Shown: positions 6,714 through 16,293 of the stretch, piece by piece
Layout: each line of letters begins with the position of its first letter
Position numbering within the stretch: the first letter of the stretch is position 1
Assembly: GCA_903933995.1 (NCBI GenBank)
Contig: CAIZMD010000693.1
Span: 1 to 32,382 of the forward strand
DNA length: 32,382 nucleotides
DNA from: an uncultured Bacteroidota bacterium
Lineage (GTDB): Bacteria > Bacteroidota > Bacteroidia > Chitinophagales > Chitinophagaceae
Direction: 5' to 3'
Translations under genes and position numbers: made by a program
Notes under the pieces: model-generated
Database searches by the model: none
What the model was told of the DNA's origin: nothing
The model's input: only the letters and a program-made list of their open reading frames with translations

Positions 6714-9575
6714 CTAAAATAATATGGTGTTTTTTATATTATACCCATCTGCTTTTATATTATACTTGTTTGAACTTTCATTATATCCAACACGCACTAT
6801 TTTTTTCTCACCCGGTAAAAGCGTAAAATAACCATCACTAAAATAAGCGGGCAAAACAATCATCCCTTTGTCATCTATTAAATTTAACTTGATGCCTATT
6901 GCAGGAGTAGTAGTATTATTTTGTATTTCAAATACAGTTATCCCTTTTTGGTTACTAATTTGTTTTCCTACAAGTGTAACTTTTGATAGTTGATTGAAGG
7001 CTTCATAATTGATAGTTGTAGAATTTGTTTTCCAGTAATCATTTTCAGCTAGAACTTCTTTTTTATTGTTTTCAATTTCAAGTCTGGCTAAATAGACTGA
7101 GGGTAAATTTACTGTTGAAAGATCAGGAGTAAATGCTTCTACTTTTTGATTAGTGCCAATACTTACTTGTTGAACTTTAGTATAGAATGCTGTCCCTTCA
7201 AGGTCATACAATTTTAATATTACTTTCAGATTTTGATAGCTTTCAAGTGCGCTATTGATCACAATTACTTTCTGATCATGCAAATTCATTTGAACATGCA
7301 AGGGCTCACATGCTTTCTTTGAACCATAATAGGAACCATGGGTTTCAAAATCCCATGAATAAGTTTGCCAGATCATACTTGGCCATGCTGGATGTGTCAT
7401 CCACAATAAAACACCACTGGTATTATTCCATAGTTTACTGTTCCATGCCTCAAAAATGGCCCTATGGCTTTCATAATTAATCAATTGAACTTTTTTATTA
7501 AAATCATCCAGTCCAATTACTTTTCCATATAAACTATCAACCGCACTCAAGTATCCTTTTAGATTTTGATTAGAAACTTCAGAATGAAGATCATGATAGT
7601 TCCAAACATCATTGATTGGCCATTGATCTTCTTTTCTTATAAACTTCTGGATGGTACTAGCTGTTGGAATAGAAAAGGTTCCAATTTCGGTAGTAAATCC
7701 ATCAACGTTCTTAGTAAAATATTCAGCTGGATTATTGATATACCTCCAAGCCCCACTTTGTCTAAGATTCATTTCACGCGAATTTCCATTATAGTGCCTG
7801 GTGCCATCTTCTATTGCTAGGATCTCAGAAATTTTATATTCCATACTAACTGGCGCATATCCTTCATTCCGCGGACACCAGATTGCTATAGAGGCATGGT
7901 TACGAAATCTTTTTACAACTTCTGTTATATTATCAAGTGTGAGTTGATCATTGTTTGGTGGTACATTATATCCTTCTGTTGACATCCAGAAATCATTCCA
8001 TACTAACATTCCATATTCATCGGCTAGTTCATAAAACACTTCTTCCGTGCATTCTCCTGTCCAATTTCTTATCATATTGTAATTGGCTTCTTTGTGCAAA
8101 CGAAAAGCTGGTTCCAGCCTTTCTCTTTCAACCCTTTTCATTGCATCATCCATTCCCCAATTACCACCTTTACAAAAGATTTTCTGACTATTTACGTTAA
8201 CCACCAAATAGGGATTATTTGAATCTGGAATAGTTTCAAAATGTTTTTCATCAACTCCCGTATAGATACTTGGAATAGTAAATCCCCCTGCCACTTTTAC
8301 GCGATTAATATTATCGAAAAGTGGTTTACCCTGAATGGCATTTGTAGGCTGATAACTAATGCGCCATTCCTTTTTACTTGGCGCATTTACCATTAGTTCA
8401 TAAGAAAATTCACGAACACCAAATCGAATATTTTTTTCATCTGAAATGACATTGTTATTTTCGTCAACTGAAAGTTTCAAATCATATAAATTTTGGCTTC
8501 CATAACCATTTGGCCACCATAGTTTTGGGTGTTGAAGATGTAAGGAAGGGATATTATCAGGAGAGAGTTTCACTATTTTCTGTTCACCGGGCATTAAATT
8601 GATAGGCAAAGAAAAATTCAAAGAACCTATCTTACCCTGAACAGTGCATTTTTTAATGACTGATGAATGATTCGTAACCAAGGCTTTGATGATTAATTTT
8701 GCTGAACTAGTATCCGGAAGTGGCAAATCAGTAATTACTTGAGGGTCTTGAATAGTAATAGCCCCAGTAAAATGAAGGGATACGTTTTGCCAGATGCCAA
8801 TATTTCTATCTCTAATGCCAGGCATCCAATCCCATCCTTCTGAAGCAATAAAAGTTGGTCCATCTAATGCCAGACTACCTCCGTTGGGCCCAGCACCTGC
8901 AATGGCTGATTGCTCGTGTGGAATGCCGGGATTAGGGGGTGGAAGAATATGTACAGCAAGAATATTTTTTTCACTTTTATGCAAATATTTGCTGACATTA
9001 AAATTTCCCCTTGAAAACGCACCATTAATAGAGCCTATACAAGTTCCATTTAGCCATATATCTGCATTATAATTGATTCCATCAAATTGAAGCCAAGTAA
9101 GTTTATCAAATGATTCAATGGGGCTGGCAAAACTGATTCGATACCACCAATCCTTTCGGCATAAACTATCTGGAATAGAAAGATTATTCAAGCCCACATA
9201 TGGATCAGGATATACACCTTGCTGTACTAAGGTAGTTAGCACTGTTCCTGGAACAGTAGCGTTATACCAGTTTTTAGTTTGATAGTTTTGATTGAAAATA
9301 GATTGTGTATTAGCAATAACTGTATTGCCATCTGTCATTTCCCAACCATTTTTTAGAATATAATCGTTCTGCTTATTCTTATGCAAAAGGGTAACTGGAA
9401 TATGTTTTGTTTTCCTGATGGCTATTTCAGGTTTACTAATTCCTACAGGCAAGGTATTGTCTGGCTGTTTTTGTGTTAATCCAAAGTTGGGTTTGTATTG
9501 AGCGTGCACAATAATTGATGCTATCACTAAACAACTTGAAATGATGCATTTAAGTTTATTAGAATTATTTTTCAT
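6714..9575 (-). CDS. Secreted GH2 glycosidase (endo-/exo-beta-mannosidase or glucosaminidase-like)
   Basis: This is a 953-residue retaining beta-glycosidase with a signal peptide (MKNNSNKLKC...IIVHAQ). Domain order: sugar-binding jelly roll about 70-270 (WLQFDGINYNADIWLNG, SEGWDWMPGIRDRNIGIW), immunoglobulin-like domain about 275-390, TIM barrel from about 455, then C-terminal beta-domains to the end. The proposed acid/base is E571 in IAIWCPRNEG and the nucleophile is E630 in GFTTEIGTF. Architecture and motifs resemble plant endo-beta-mannosidase and exo-beta-glucosaminidase relatives rather than LacZ. The exact sugar cannot be decided. As the last gene of the PUL, it would trim terminal beta-linked mannose, glucosamine or a similar residue from lyase products in the periplasm. 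The 86-bp gap to the upstream esterase gene shows no clear regulatory signal. Confidence 0.88.
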   Translation of the reverse strand: MKNNSNKLKCIISSCLVIASIIVHAQYKPNFGLTQKQPDNTLPVGISKPEIAIRKTKHIPVTLLHKNKQNDYILKNGWEMTDGNTVIANTQSIFNQNYQTKNWYNATVPGTVLTTLVQQGVYPDPYVGLNNLSIPDSLCRKDWWYRISFASPIESFDKLTWLQFDGINYNADIWLNGTCIGSINGAFSRGNFNVSKYLHKSEKNILAVHILPPPNPGIPHEQSAIAGAGPNGGSLALDGPTFIASEGWDWMPGIRDRNIGIWQNVSLHFTGAITIQDPQVITDLPLPDTSSAKLIIKALVTNHSSVIKKCTVQGKIGSLNFSLPINLMPGEQKIVKLSPDNIPSLHLQHPKLWWPNGYGSQNLYDLKLSVDENNNVISDEKNIRFGVREFSYELMVNAPSKKEWRISYQPTNAIQGKPLFDNINRVKVAGGFTIPSIYTGVDEKHFETIPDSNNPYLVVNVNSQKIFCKGGNWGMDDAMKRVERERLEPAFRLHKEANYNMIRNWTGECTEEVFYELADEYGMLVWNDFWMSTEGYNVPPNNDQLTLDNITEVVKRFRNHASIAIWCPRNEGYAPVSMEYKISEILAIEDGTRHYNGNSREMNLRQSGAWRYINNPAEYFTKNVDGFTTEIGTFSIPTASTIQKFIRKEDQWPINDVWNYHDLHSEVSNQNLKGYLSAVDSLYGKVIGLDDFNKKVQLINYESHRAIFEAWNSKLWNNTSGVLLWMTHPAWPSMIWQTYSWDFETHGSYYGSKKACEPLHVQMNLHDQKVIVINSALESYQNLKVILKLYDLEGTAFYTKVQQVSIGTNQKVEAFTPDLSTVNLPSVYLARLEIENNKKEVLAENDYWKTNSTTINYEAFNQLSKVTLVGKQISNQKGITVFEIQNNTTTPAIGIKLNLIDDKGMIVLPAYFSDGYFTLLPGEKKIVRVGYNESSNKYNIKADGYNIKNTILF

Positions 9576-9661
9576 GAGAACAAGATTAAATAGTTTAACA
9601 GTTTGAATAAATTCAGTGCAACATTACAGTTCAGAAAATGGTATTATAAAAGCCATCAAAA

Positions 9662-11635
9662 TCATTCGTTTATTTTTTCATTAAAAGGAAACATAGGTAA
9701 TCCTTCTTGATTATACAAAGGGGCTGAAGGATTTGATTGCCACGCATACTGAATTCTTGTAGGTTTTTTTATGGCCTTAAGGTTTAATACAATTTTTTTT
9801 CCATAAACCTCAGCGGTGGTCCAACTCCATTTACCATTTTCATCTAATAATGCAAAACAAGAGTCAAGAGAGCTACCTTTTGATACAAATCCATTAGGTA
9901 CATTTCTAAACGATATAACCACTTTGTTCCCATCAAAGCTAGCATCTTTGAAAAGAGGACCCATGCCTACTACTTGCTGTTTGTAGGCTATTTCTTTTGC
10001 AGCCTCATAAAGTCTCCTCCCTACTTCTTGTTTGTTACTAGGGTGAATATTGAATTCGTCACCAATATCAATAGCAGAGGCAATTGCTACATGCTTTGTA
10101 TTTTTTAATGTTTTTTGTTGTGCATCTCTTAGTTCTGCCCATGCATCATTTGATAGCGGAACAAAAGAACGTTGTTTATAATTGGCTAATTGAACAAATA
10201 GAAAAGGCAATTCAGCATTTTGCCAAAGCGAACGCCAGTTATTAATCATCAGCGGCATCAAATTTTCGTACTGTTTTGCTTTACTAGTATTGTTTTCACC
10301 TTGATACCACAGAAATCCTTTAATACTAAATGGTATTAAAGGGTAGATCATAGAATTAAAATTAACCGTCTCTTTATTGTAATAGCCCTGCCACTGTGCT
10401 ACATCCGGCTCAATTTTATTGTGGTGTGTCCAAAAACCTGATAAGTCTATTTGATCCCCATCTAGGGCTTTAAAAAAACAGTTTGATGTTCTATCACCCA
10501 CATCGGCAATACCCCAGTTAACATACATTCTTATAGTTAAGATGTTTTTTCCTGATTTCAAGAGATTTAATGGAATATCAATTGACTTTGATTTGGCTTT
10601 AGAAACACCTGTTGCTATTTCTTTTTCATTCAAATAAACTATATCATTTTGGTCGCGCAATGGGAGCGTTAAGATCCATGACTTAGTAGCTTGCAAGTCA
10701 CTAATTTGAAAAGTTTTTCTTATCCAAATGATACCCCAAAAAGAGGGATATCCCATTTTCTCGCTACTTAACGGAAACAATGTTTTACGCCACTCAGCAT
10801 CATTAAAATCAACTTTATGAATACCTAAATCAATACCCCTAAAAGAGGTTCTTGCAATAGTTTCTCTATCAGCATTTGCTTTATTGCTGTTTATAACAAA
10901 ATCCTTCCAATGAGTTGAATCTTCGTCTCTTTTTTGTAACCCTTCTTTAAATTCATTCTGAGTCAATAAACTCTCTTTACTCATCCAAGATTCTATACTT
11001 GTAGCTCCTTTAGCAGAAACTATAATACCAACAGGAACCTTTTTATCAATATGTAATGAACGTGCGAAAAAATAGGCTACTGCTGAAAAATCAAGCACAT
11101 TTTGTGGGTTACATACTTTCCACTCTCTAGAAGTCATATAATCGAGTGGAATGATTGATGTATTATTATCAACTATACGAAATCGTATATCTGGATAGTT
11201 GGCATTTTTAATTTCTGTTTCTTTATTCAATAAATCGCTACTAATTAGATAGGCCATATTAGATTGCCCAGAAGCTAACCACACTTCTCCTAAAAGGATA
11301 TTAGTGAATATAATTTTTCTTCCTTCGGATTCAATTTCAAGTTGATGACTTTTACCGTCGGCTTTCATAGCAGGTAAAAATAAGGTCCAATTTCCTTTCT
11401 CATCAGCTGTTACCTGTTTTTGATATTTTGCAAATGAAACCGTTACAATGGCCTTAGCTTTTGCTTTACCCCAAATGGGCAGTTTTACCTTTTGTTGAAA
11501 TATGGCATTATTCCCGAATACGCCAGCAGGTTCTAATTGTGCAAAACAATATTGGCAAGTAATACAACTTACCATCACCAATGATATTAAATAAAGTGTA
11601 TGAAAATGAATAAAACGAAACTTTAAAGGGAACAT
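9662..11635 (-). CDS. Sialate O-acetylesterase-like SGNH esterase
   Basis: This secreted carbohydrate esterase of the SASA family has 657 residues and a hydrophobic signal sequence ending near CFAQ. The SGNH block I is GEVWLASGQSNM, with nucleophile S125. A later block is FLWYQGENN (441-449), and the catalytic Asp/His segment is IDIGDEFNIHP, with H531. Between them, residues about 285-395 form an inserted beta-sandwich resembling a GH2 sugar-binding domain (WIRKTFQI, LPLRDQNDIVYLN), as seen in many Bacteroidota members. It probably removes O-acetyl groups so that the GH2 and the lyases can act. Despite the name, nothing here indicates sialic acid. It lies between the ROK kinase and GH2 genes, with gaps of 28 and 86 bases. 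Confidence 0.88.
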   Translation of the reverse strand: MFPLKFRFIHFHTLYLISLVMVSCITCQYCFAQLEPAGVFGNNAIFQQKVKLPIWGKAKAKAIVTVSFAKYQKQVTADEKGNWTLFLPAMKADGKSHQLEIESEGRKIIFTNILLGEVWLASGQSNMAYLISSDLLNKETEIKNANYPDIRFRIVDNNTSIIPLDYMTSREWKVCNPQNVLDFSAVAYFFARSLHIDKKVPVGIIVSAKGATSIESWMSKESLLTQNEFKEGLQKRDEDSTHWKDFVINSNKANADRETIARTSFRGIDLGIHKVDFNDAEWRKTLFPLSSEKMGYPSFWGIIWIRKTFQISDLQATKSWILTLPLRDQNDIVYLNEKEIATGVSKAKSKSIDIPLNLLKSGKNILTIRMYVNWGIADVGDRTSNCFFKALDGDQIDLSGFWTHHNKIEPDVAQWQGYYNKETVNFNSMIYPLIPFSIKGFLWYQGENNTSKAKQYENLMPLMINNWRSLWQNAELPFLFVQLANYKQRSFVPLSNDAWAELRDAQQKTLKNTKHVAIASAIDIGDEFNIHPSNKQEVGRRLYEAAKEIAYKQQVVGMGPLFKDASFDGNKVVISFRNVPNGFVSKGSSLDSCFALLDENGKWSWTTAEVYGKKIVLNLKAIKKPTRIQYAWQSNPSAPLYNQEGLPMFPFNEKINE

Positions 11636-11663
11636 AAATATTCAATAATTTATTAAATCAATA

Positions 11664-12551
11664 TTATTTACATAGTGAAGCTGCCCCCAAAATAATTGCA
11701 TTCTCGCCAAGGGTAGATATTTTCAAATTAACTTCATATCCTTTCTCCGTAATTTTTTCTAGGAAACTATCTTTAAATAGATGATATGCTTTAGAAATAT
11801 TCCCGCCCAAATAAAGTATATCTGGATTGGCTTCTGGATATATGGCAATGATAAAATCAGCCAAATTATGACCAAATTCCTTAAATATATTTTTACAGAC
11901 AATTCGTTTATTTAAATCAGAATCTGACAATTTAGTGGCAATATCTTTAACCGAAGTAATTAATTCACCAGTTAAAGAATTGTATCTGGTTGAAAACCAT
12001 TTTGATGATAAATAATCCTCTGCTATCCCCTCTTTAAAAGGCATATTCCAATATTGTGCATCCACTACCGTGCTATTTACTATTCTTGAAGACCCAAGCC
12101 CCGTTCCTAATGTTATTCCTACAGGGAATCTAGCAGACTCCATTGTATTACTAAATAATTCTCCTTTCAAAAAACATGCTGCGTCATTAGAGAAATAAAT
12201 ATTATTCGCATCTATATTCAGTTTGCTTGCTAAATATGATTTAATATTCAATCCAAAAAAATTATCAAATTTATTCTGATTTTGAATCCAACATATTCCT
12301 TTCTCAAAATCAAAGGGTGCTGGAAATGCAATACCAATTCTAATAATATCAATAGAACAATCACTAATAACAGATTGAATCAATTTGGACCATTTTTCAA
12401 CAATCTCCTCAGGATTACCATTTGAATCAAAGTCCAATCTTTTGGTGAATTCTAGCAAAACCTCTCGTTTATTTAAATCAACTGGGGCAATTGTTAGATG
12501 CGTTCCGCCAACATCAATTCCAATTACAATATTTTTTTTCATTGGATACAT
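11664..12551 (-). CDS. ROK-family sugar kinase lacking the zinc motif
   Basis: This 295-residue cytoplasmic protein probably phosphorylates a hexose or N-acetylhexosamine released by the locus. The N-terminal phosphate loop is IGIDVGGTHLT (10-20). The catalytic Asp is D123 in FSNDAACFLKGE, the second phosphate motif is GITLGTGLGSS (145-155) and the adenosine-side motif is LYLGGNIS (247-253). The usual ROK signature CxCGxxGC between these is absent: FKEGIAEDYLS occupies the site. There is no N-terminal helix-turn-helix, so it is a kinase rather than an NagC/XylR-type repressor. Its ATG (12549-12551) overlaps the upstream lyase stop as TAATG, which indicates translational coupling. A second ATG three codons in (12542) is an alternative start. 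Confidence 0.85.
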   Translation of the reverse strand: MYPMKKNIVIGIDVGGTHLTIAPVDLNKREVLLEFTKRLDFDSNGNPEEIVEKWSKLIQSVISDCSIDIIRIGIAFPAPFDFEKGICWIQNQNKFDNFFGLNIKSYLASKLNIDANNIYFSNDAACFLKGELFSNTMESARFPVGITLGTGLGSSRIVNSTVVDAQYWNMPFKEGIAEDYLSSKWFSTRYNSLTGELITSVKDIATKLSDSDLNKRIVCKNIFKEFGHNLADFIIAIYPEANPDILYLGGNISKAYHLFKDSFLEKITEKGYEVNLKISTLGENAIILGAASLCK

Positions 12552-14476
12552 TACATTTTAAGAGGTTGAAATATTACCTCAATTTTATCTGTCATTTTAC
12601 TTTCCAATTTAATTGCCAATTTATTAAACCCTTTATTTACAGAATTTTGGGTGAACGGAAATGTTTCACCTGGCAGATATGAAGCACCTAATATTTGAAA
12701 ACTAGCATTAGTAGGATTTTTAATAGTCACTGCCATCTGCTTGCCATTTAACTTTAACAATGCTGTCTTACCTTCCGATACTAATTCAATTTTTGCTTTA
12801 GTATGCATTGACCACCAAACAGTGGCTTTAGGTTTTGAAACAAAATCATCCTCTACGGTAATAATAGACGTTAACTTATTTAATTGAATTTTTCTAGAAT
12901 AAGAAGTAACATCACGAGAATAGCAATTAGCAAGATCTAGGGTATAGGAACTTTCATTAACTCCTATCAATTGACTTTTCAAAGTAGCTGAGCCTCTTTC
13001 ATTTTGATCTGGACTGGCAGATGGATTAAAGACTATGCAATTTTTACCTTCGGCCCTAAGTCTGTAAAAATGCCATCGCCCTGGAGCTGTTTGAGGCGAA
13101 TCAATCCCGGTGTAAGTAGGCAAGCTGGTTTTAGAAAAATAACCAGGATAGGTATAATTATCACTGCCTAGATTACCATATGCCCAAACTTCACCCAAAG
13201 CCTGAATATCAAAACTTCCAGCATCTAAATGCCCATGATTGGCAAAATTATTGCCGCCATGCATGGAAACGAATACCGCATTTTTATTCCATCCATCCCT
13301 TAGTGACATTACTTCTATACCATGAATATAATTTTCTAATGAATTAATTCTAGCTGTAGATTTTGTATAGACCATACCTGGATTGTAATACAACATATCC
13401 ATCCAATTCATTGTATTGGTTTGTTTACAAAGCTCGTATTGCATTTTTGCTAAGGCAGAATCGTTATTGTTTTTAGCAAACCAGAAAAAAGACTTGATCT
13501 TAGAATTCTTTAAAGGATCATCACCAATGCTTAAACTAGTTACAGGACCGGATACATAAGTAGGGAACCATCCTGTTTTTCTAAAGCCAGGAAATTGATC
13601 TAAGCCAAAAGCTGTTCCTAAAACCCGCTGCATACTTTCCATTGCAATAGTAGTATACATTAGTCCATATCCCCAATACATTAAACCTTCTTCACTTTGA
13701 CCATCCGGTTCAAAAGATTGAATATATTTAGGAAGTGCATTGATAGCCAAAGCAATGATTTCACTCATTCCTTCAGGGTCATCTTCATATAATGCTAAAG
13801 CTGCCATAATGATTCCACCATTGCAGATGCCGTTCCAATTATGATTAGCGGTTGACCACCATACTTTCTTTTGCAATTGCAGCTTACCTGGTATTAATAC
13901 ATGCTTAACTACTGCATCTTTCATCATTTTCCTTTCGGCCTCATTCATGAAATTATGTAGTGCATCATATGCTAATGCAAAATCAAATCCGCCTATTCCA
14001 GCATCTAAGAAATGACGATTGGCTCCCCAGTCAGGAAAATTACTCAACTGTATAAACTGATTGATTACTCTGCGAGCATAATTAGTATCCCCAGTTAGTT
14101 GATACATCATTATTAATGCTGGCAATTGAACAGCAAACTTATGAACCGAGGGCACCCTAAGTTTTGCATCATCTAGAAAGTACGTTAACAATGGTTGTTT
14201 CAAGACTTCATCAGCATCCCTCCTATTTTGCCTATATCCTATACGAATGAGAGAATCACCATTTTTATTCAACTGTATTAGCTTAGTAATATCCTCTTTT
14301 GAAAAAAACAATCTTGGATGAATATTTTTAACTAAAGAATTATCTAATCGCAGTTTAACCATTCCGGGAGTGACATCAAACTTATCTATCCCACTGATTT
14401 GACAAAAAGGTTCTTTACATAAAATGAGTAAAAGAAAAAATAAAAAATGTTTACGTCTAATATTCTTAAAGATCAT
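12551..14476 (-). CDS. Heparinase II/III-type polysaccharide lyase, periplasmic paralogue
   Basis: This 641-residue secreted protein has a signal sequence (FLFFLLLILCKEPFCQ). The N-terminal two thirds look like an alpha/alpha toroid and the rest like the beta-sandwich of heparinase II/III-type lyases. Marker segments are FPDWGANRHFLDAG (147-160), NHNWNGICNGG (211-221), EPDGQSEEGLMYWGYG (256-271) and HGGNNFANHGHLDAGSF (406-422). They hold the Asn, Tyr and His residues expected of this lyase fold, where Tyr and His act in beta-elimination at uronic acids. The protein is clearly homologous along its length to the lyase at 17869-19971. The CAZy family and substrate (glycosaminoglycan, ulvan, alginate or an exopolysaccharide) cannot be set by eye. 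It lies ten bases downstream of the Asp-rich protein gene and is coupled to the kinase. Confidence 0.84.
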   Translation of the reverse strand: MIFKNIRRKHFLFFLLLILCKEPFCQISGIDKFDVTPGMVKLRLDNSLVKNIHPRLFFSKEDITKLIQLNKNGDSLIRIGYRQNRRDADEVLKQPLLTYFLDDAKLRVPSVHKFAVQLPALIMMYQLTGDTNYARRVINQFIQLSNFPDWGANRHFLDAGIGGFDFALAYDALHNFMNEAERKMMKDAVVKHVLIPGKLQLQKKVWWSTANHNWNGICNGGIIMAALALYEDDPEGMSEIIALAINALPKYIQSFEPDGQSEEGLMYWGYGLMYTTIAMESMQRVLGTAFGLDQFPGFRKTGWFPTYVSGPVTSLSIGDDPLKNSKIKSFFWFAKNNNDSALAKMQYELCKQTNTMNWMDMLYYNPGMVYTKSTARINSLENYIHGIEVMSLRDGWNKNAVFVSMHGGNNFANHGHLDAGSFDIQALGEVWAYGNLGSDNYTYPGYFSKTSLPTYTGIDSPQTAPGRWHFYRLRAEGKNCIVFNPSASPDQNERGSATLKSQLIGVNESSYTLDLANCYSRDVTSYSRKIQLNKLTSIITVEDDFVSKPKATVWWSMHTKAKIELVSEGKTALLKLNGKQMAVTIKNPTNASFQILGASYLPGETFPFTQNSVNKGFNKLAIKLESKMTDKIEVIFQPLKM

Positions 14477-14486
14477 CTTGATTTTT

Positions 14487-16292
14487 TTATTGCAATAGGA
14501 CTGACCAATTACCTGAATAATAGGCTATGTCAACCTTTTTCAATAATGCTACATTATTGTTAATGCGAGTTTGATACCTAAGGTCTTGATAAATATAAAA
14601 ATTGAGCCAAAAAGAATAATCATACTTCTCGTGCAAAGAATGTGGCTGTTTATAAAATGAATACCAATTTGTATTTATTTTATACTTTTCAGCCACTTTT
14701 AAAGCAAGCAAAGCACGGCTCCAATTATTATTAGTAATTGTTTTAAAAAGCGTTGAATAATCAGCATAGCGCATTTTGGCAGTTTCAATAACTGATTGCC
14801 TATCGTTTATATTCATTTTGATGAGAGATACCGAATCTTCAAAAAAATGATCTCCATCTAGGTCATACAGTATTTGATCTGCAAAACCATTTCCATCAGT
14901 GTCTTCATATTTTACACTTGCAAATTTTTTAGGCATTAACTGCAATCTTTTCCGATTCCATTTTTCATAAAACCCTCCAAACCCTTGGTAGGAAAATGCG
15001 GTTTGATCTATTCTCCATCCACCCCATTCAGCTCCAAATAGATGAATACGGCCATCGAAGGCTCCAATATACAATCTCCCTTTTCCTGAATTATCCATAT
15101 CAAATTCGCCCCTGTCTCCTATTGCATCAGACTGTCCATTATTATCAAGGCCACCACCCTCTATCCCTGTTTTCCAAAAATCAAGTGGATCATAAAATTC
15201 AACTCTTTCCCATCTATTGCAATCATCATCTTCATCAAATATTAACCTGCATTGCTGCCAATCACCTTTTTTAAAAATCATTTGATACGCCGTATCTCTA
15301 TCAGGATAAAAAAGTGTGTCAATATTGCGCCATCGGCTATCGTACATAAAACTATTTGCTTGAGAAAGACCTTTTAATCCTTTGAAATGATGGCCCTGGT
15401 CATCATAAGCAAATCCTTTTCCTTTAAAAAGCAAACTCATGTCAAAATCAAATTCATTTCCTGCGCTGTTATCATTATCCAAGTCCCAAGTGACAGCAGA
15501 ATAGTCAATTCTCTTTGTAAATTTGACATCAAAATTTGAATCAATATTTCCAAAACCGTTTTTGGAATTATCAATTTTATCCCTGAATTCGGGAGTATCA
15601 ACCAGTCTTATAGCCCATTCCGTTAGTCCATCCCGGTCTGTATCATAAAAAATGAATGGGTTCTCCCAATTATACCTTAGATCACTGATTCTAAAACTGG
15701 AAGCATGCATTTTTAGAAAAGTAGAATTGCCGCTATAATCTTTGTAAAAGTTAGCATGGCCATAATGTTCCCAAGCCCTCATCATAATACTATTCCAATC
15801 AATATAATGCATTATCTGGTCTTTGTCTACGTCTAACACATACATAAAATCGGCGCCCCAATCAAAATAATTTCTAACTTTTGTTCCTGCATTATTTACA
15901 ATTAATTGAATATCTGCTTTACCATCATGGTCTTCATCAATCCAATCAATACTAAAATCAAAAGGTCCAGCAAATATGCTATCTCTGTTCTTATCAATTA
16001 ACAAGCAATCATTATCAGTATCTCCCTCTATATCTCCCTGCTTCATATCATCGTCATCATCTATCCAAAGAATGGGAATTGAGTCATTCAACATCGCTTT
16101 TAAGATGTCTGGGTCTCCGTCTTTATCTAAATCTAAATAATCAATTTTAGAGATTATTGGAACTATTCTAAATGGTATTAACTGTGTATTAGAATTCCAA
16201 TAAGGAATATTGTTTTTTTGAGAGCATACACTTGATGAATAAAAAATAATTATCAAAAAAACAACCCCATTAATTAAATACTTTTTTACCAT
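14487..16292 (-). CDS. Unrecognised secreted Asp-rich protein with DxDxDG calcium-loop repeats
   Basis: I do not recognise this 601-residue family. An N-terminal hydrophobic segment (LINGVVFLIIIFYSSSVCSQ) is a signal peptide, and the lipobox is poor, so release is more likely than lipidation. At least ten acidic loops resembling calcium sites of FG-GAP, dockerin or thrombospondin type-3 repeats are scattered along it: DLDKDGDPD (54-62), DEDHDGKAD (119-127), DVDKD (154-158), DTDRDG (217-222), DLDNDN (270-275), DEDDD (353-357), DNNGQSD (383-389), DMDNSG (399-403), DTDGNGFAD (464-472) and DLDGD (477-481). Many aromatic residues lie between them, and a helical tail follows about residue 495. This could be a beta-propeller-like enzyme or a glycan-binding protein. 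I chose the ATG at 16292, one base after the sulfatase stop (TAACATG). The frame is open upstream to 16373, but that part overlaps the sulfatase gene. Confidence 0.8.
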   Translation of the reverse strand: MVKKYLINGVVFLIIIFYSSSVCSQKNNIPYWNSNTQLIPFRIVPIISKIDYLDLDKDGDPDILKAMLNDSIPILWIDDDDDMKQGDIEGDTDNDCLLIDKNRDSIFAGPFDFSIDWIDEDHDGKADIQLIVNNAGTKVRNYFDWGADFMYVLDVDKDQIMHYIDWNSIMMRAWEHYGHANFYKDYSGNSTFLKMHASSFRISDLRYNWENPFIFYDTDRDGLTEWAIRLVDTPEFRDKIDNSKNGFGNIDSNFDVKFTKRIDYSAVTWDLDNDNSAGNEFDFDMSLLFKGKGFAYDDQGHHFKGLKGLSQANSFMYDSRWRNIDTLFYPDRDTAYQMIFKKGDWQQCRLIFDEDDDCNRWERVEFYDPLDFWKTGIEGGGLDNNGQSDAIGDRGEFDMDNSGKGRLYIGAFDGRIHLFGAEWGGWRIDQTAFSYQGFGGFYEKWNRKRLQLMPKKFASVKYEDTDGNGFADQILYDLDGDHFFEDSVSLIKMNINDRQSVIETAKMRYADYSTLFKTITNNNWSRALLALKVAEKYKINTNWYSFYKQPHSLHEKYDYSFWLNFYIYQDLRYQTRINNNVALLKKVDIAYYSGNWSVLLQ

Positions 16293-16293
16293 G

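Noticed and set aside
9576..9661. Separate promoter for the GH2 gene in the 86-base gap
   Set aside because: No TTG/TAnnTTTG pair with proper spacing could be found, so the gene is treated as part of the operon.
11664..12551. ROK protein as a NagC/XylR-type repressor of the PUL
   Set aside because: The chain starts directly at the phosphate loop and has no N-terminal DNA-binding domain.
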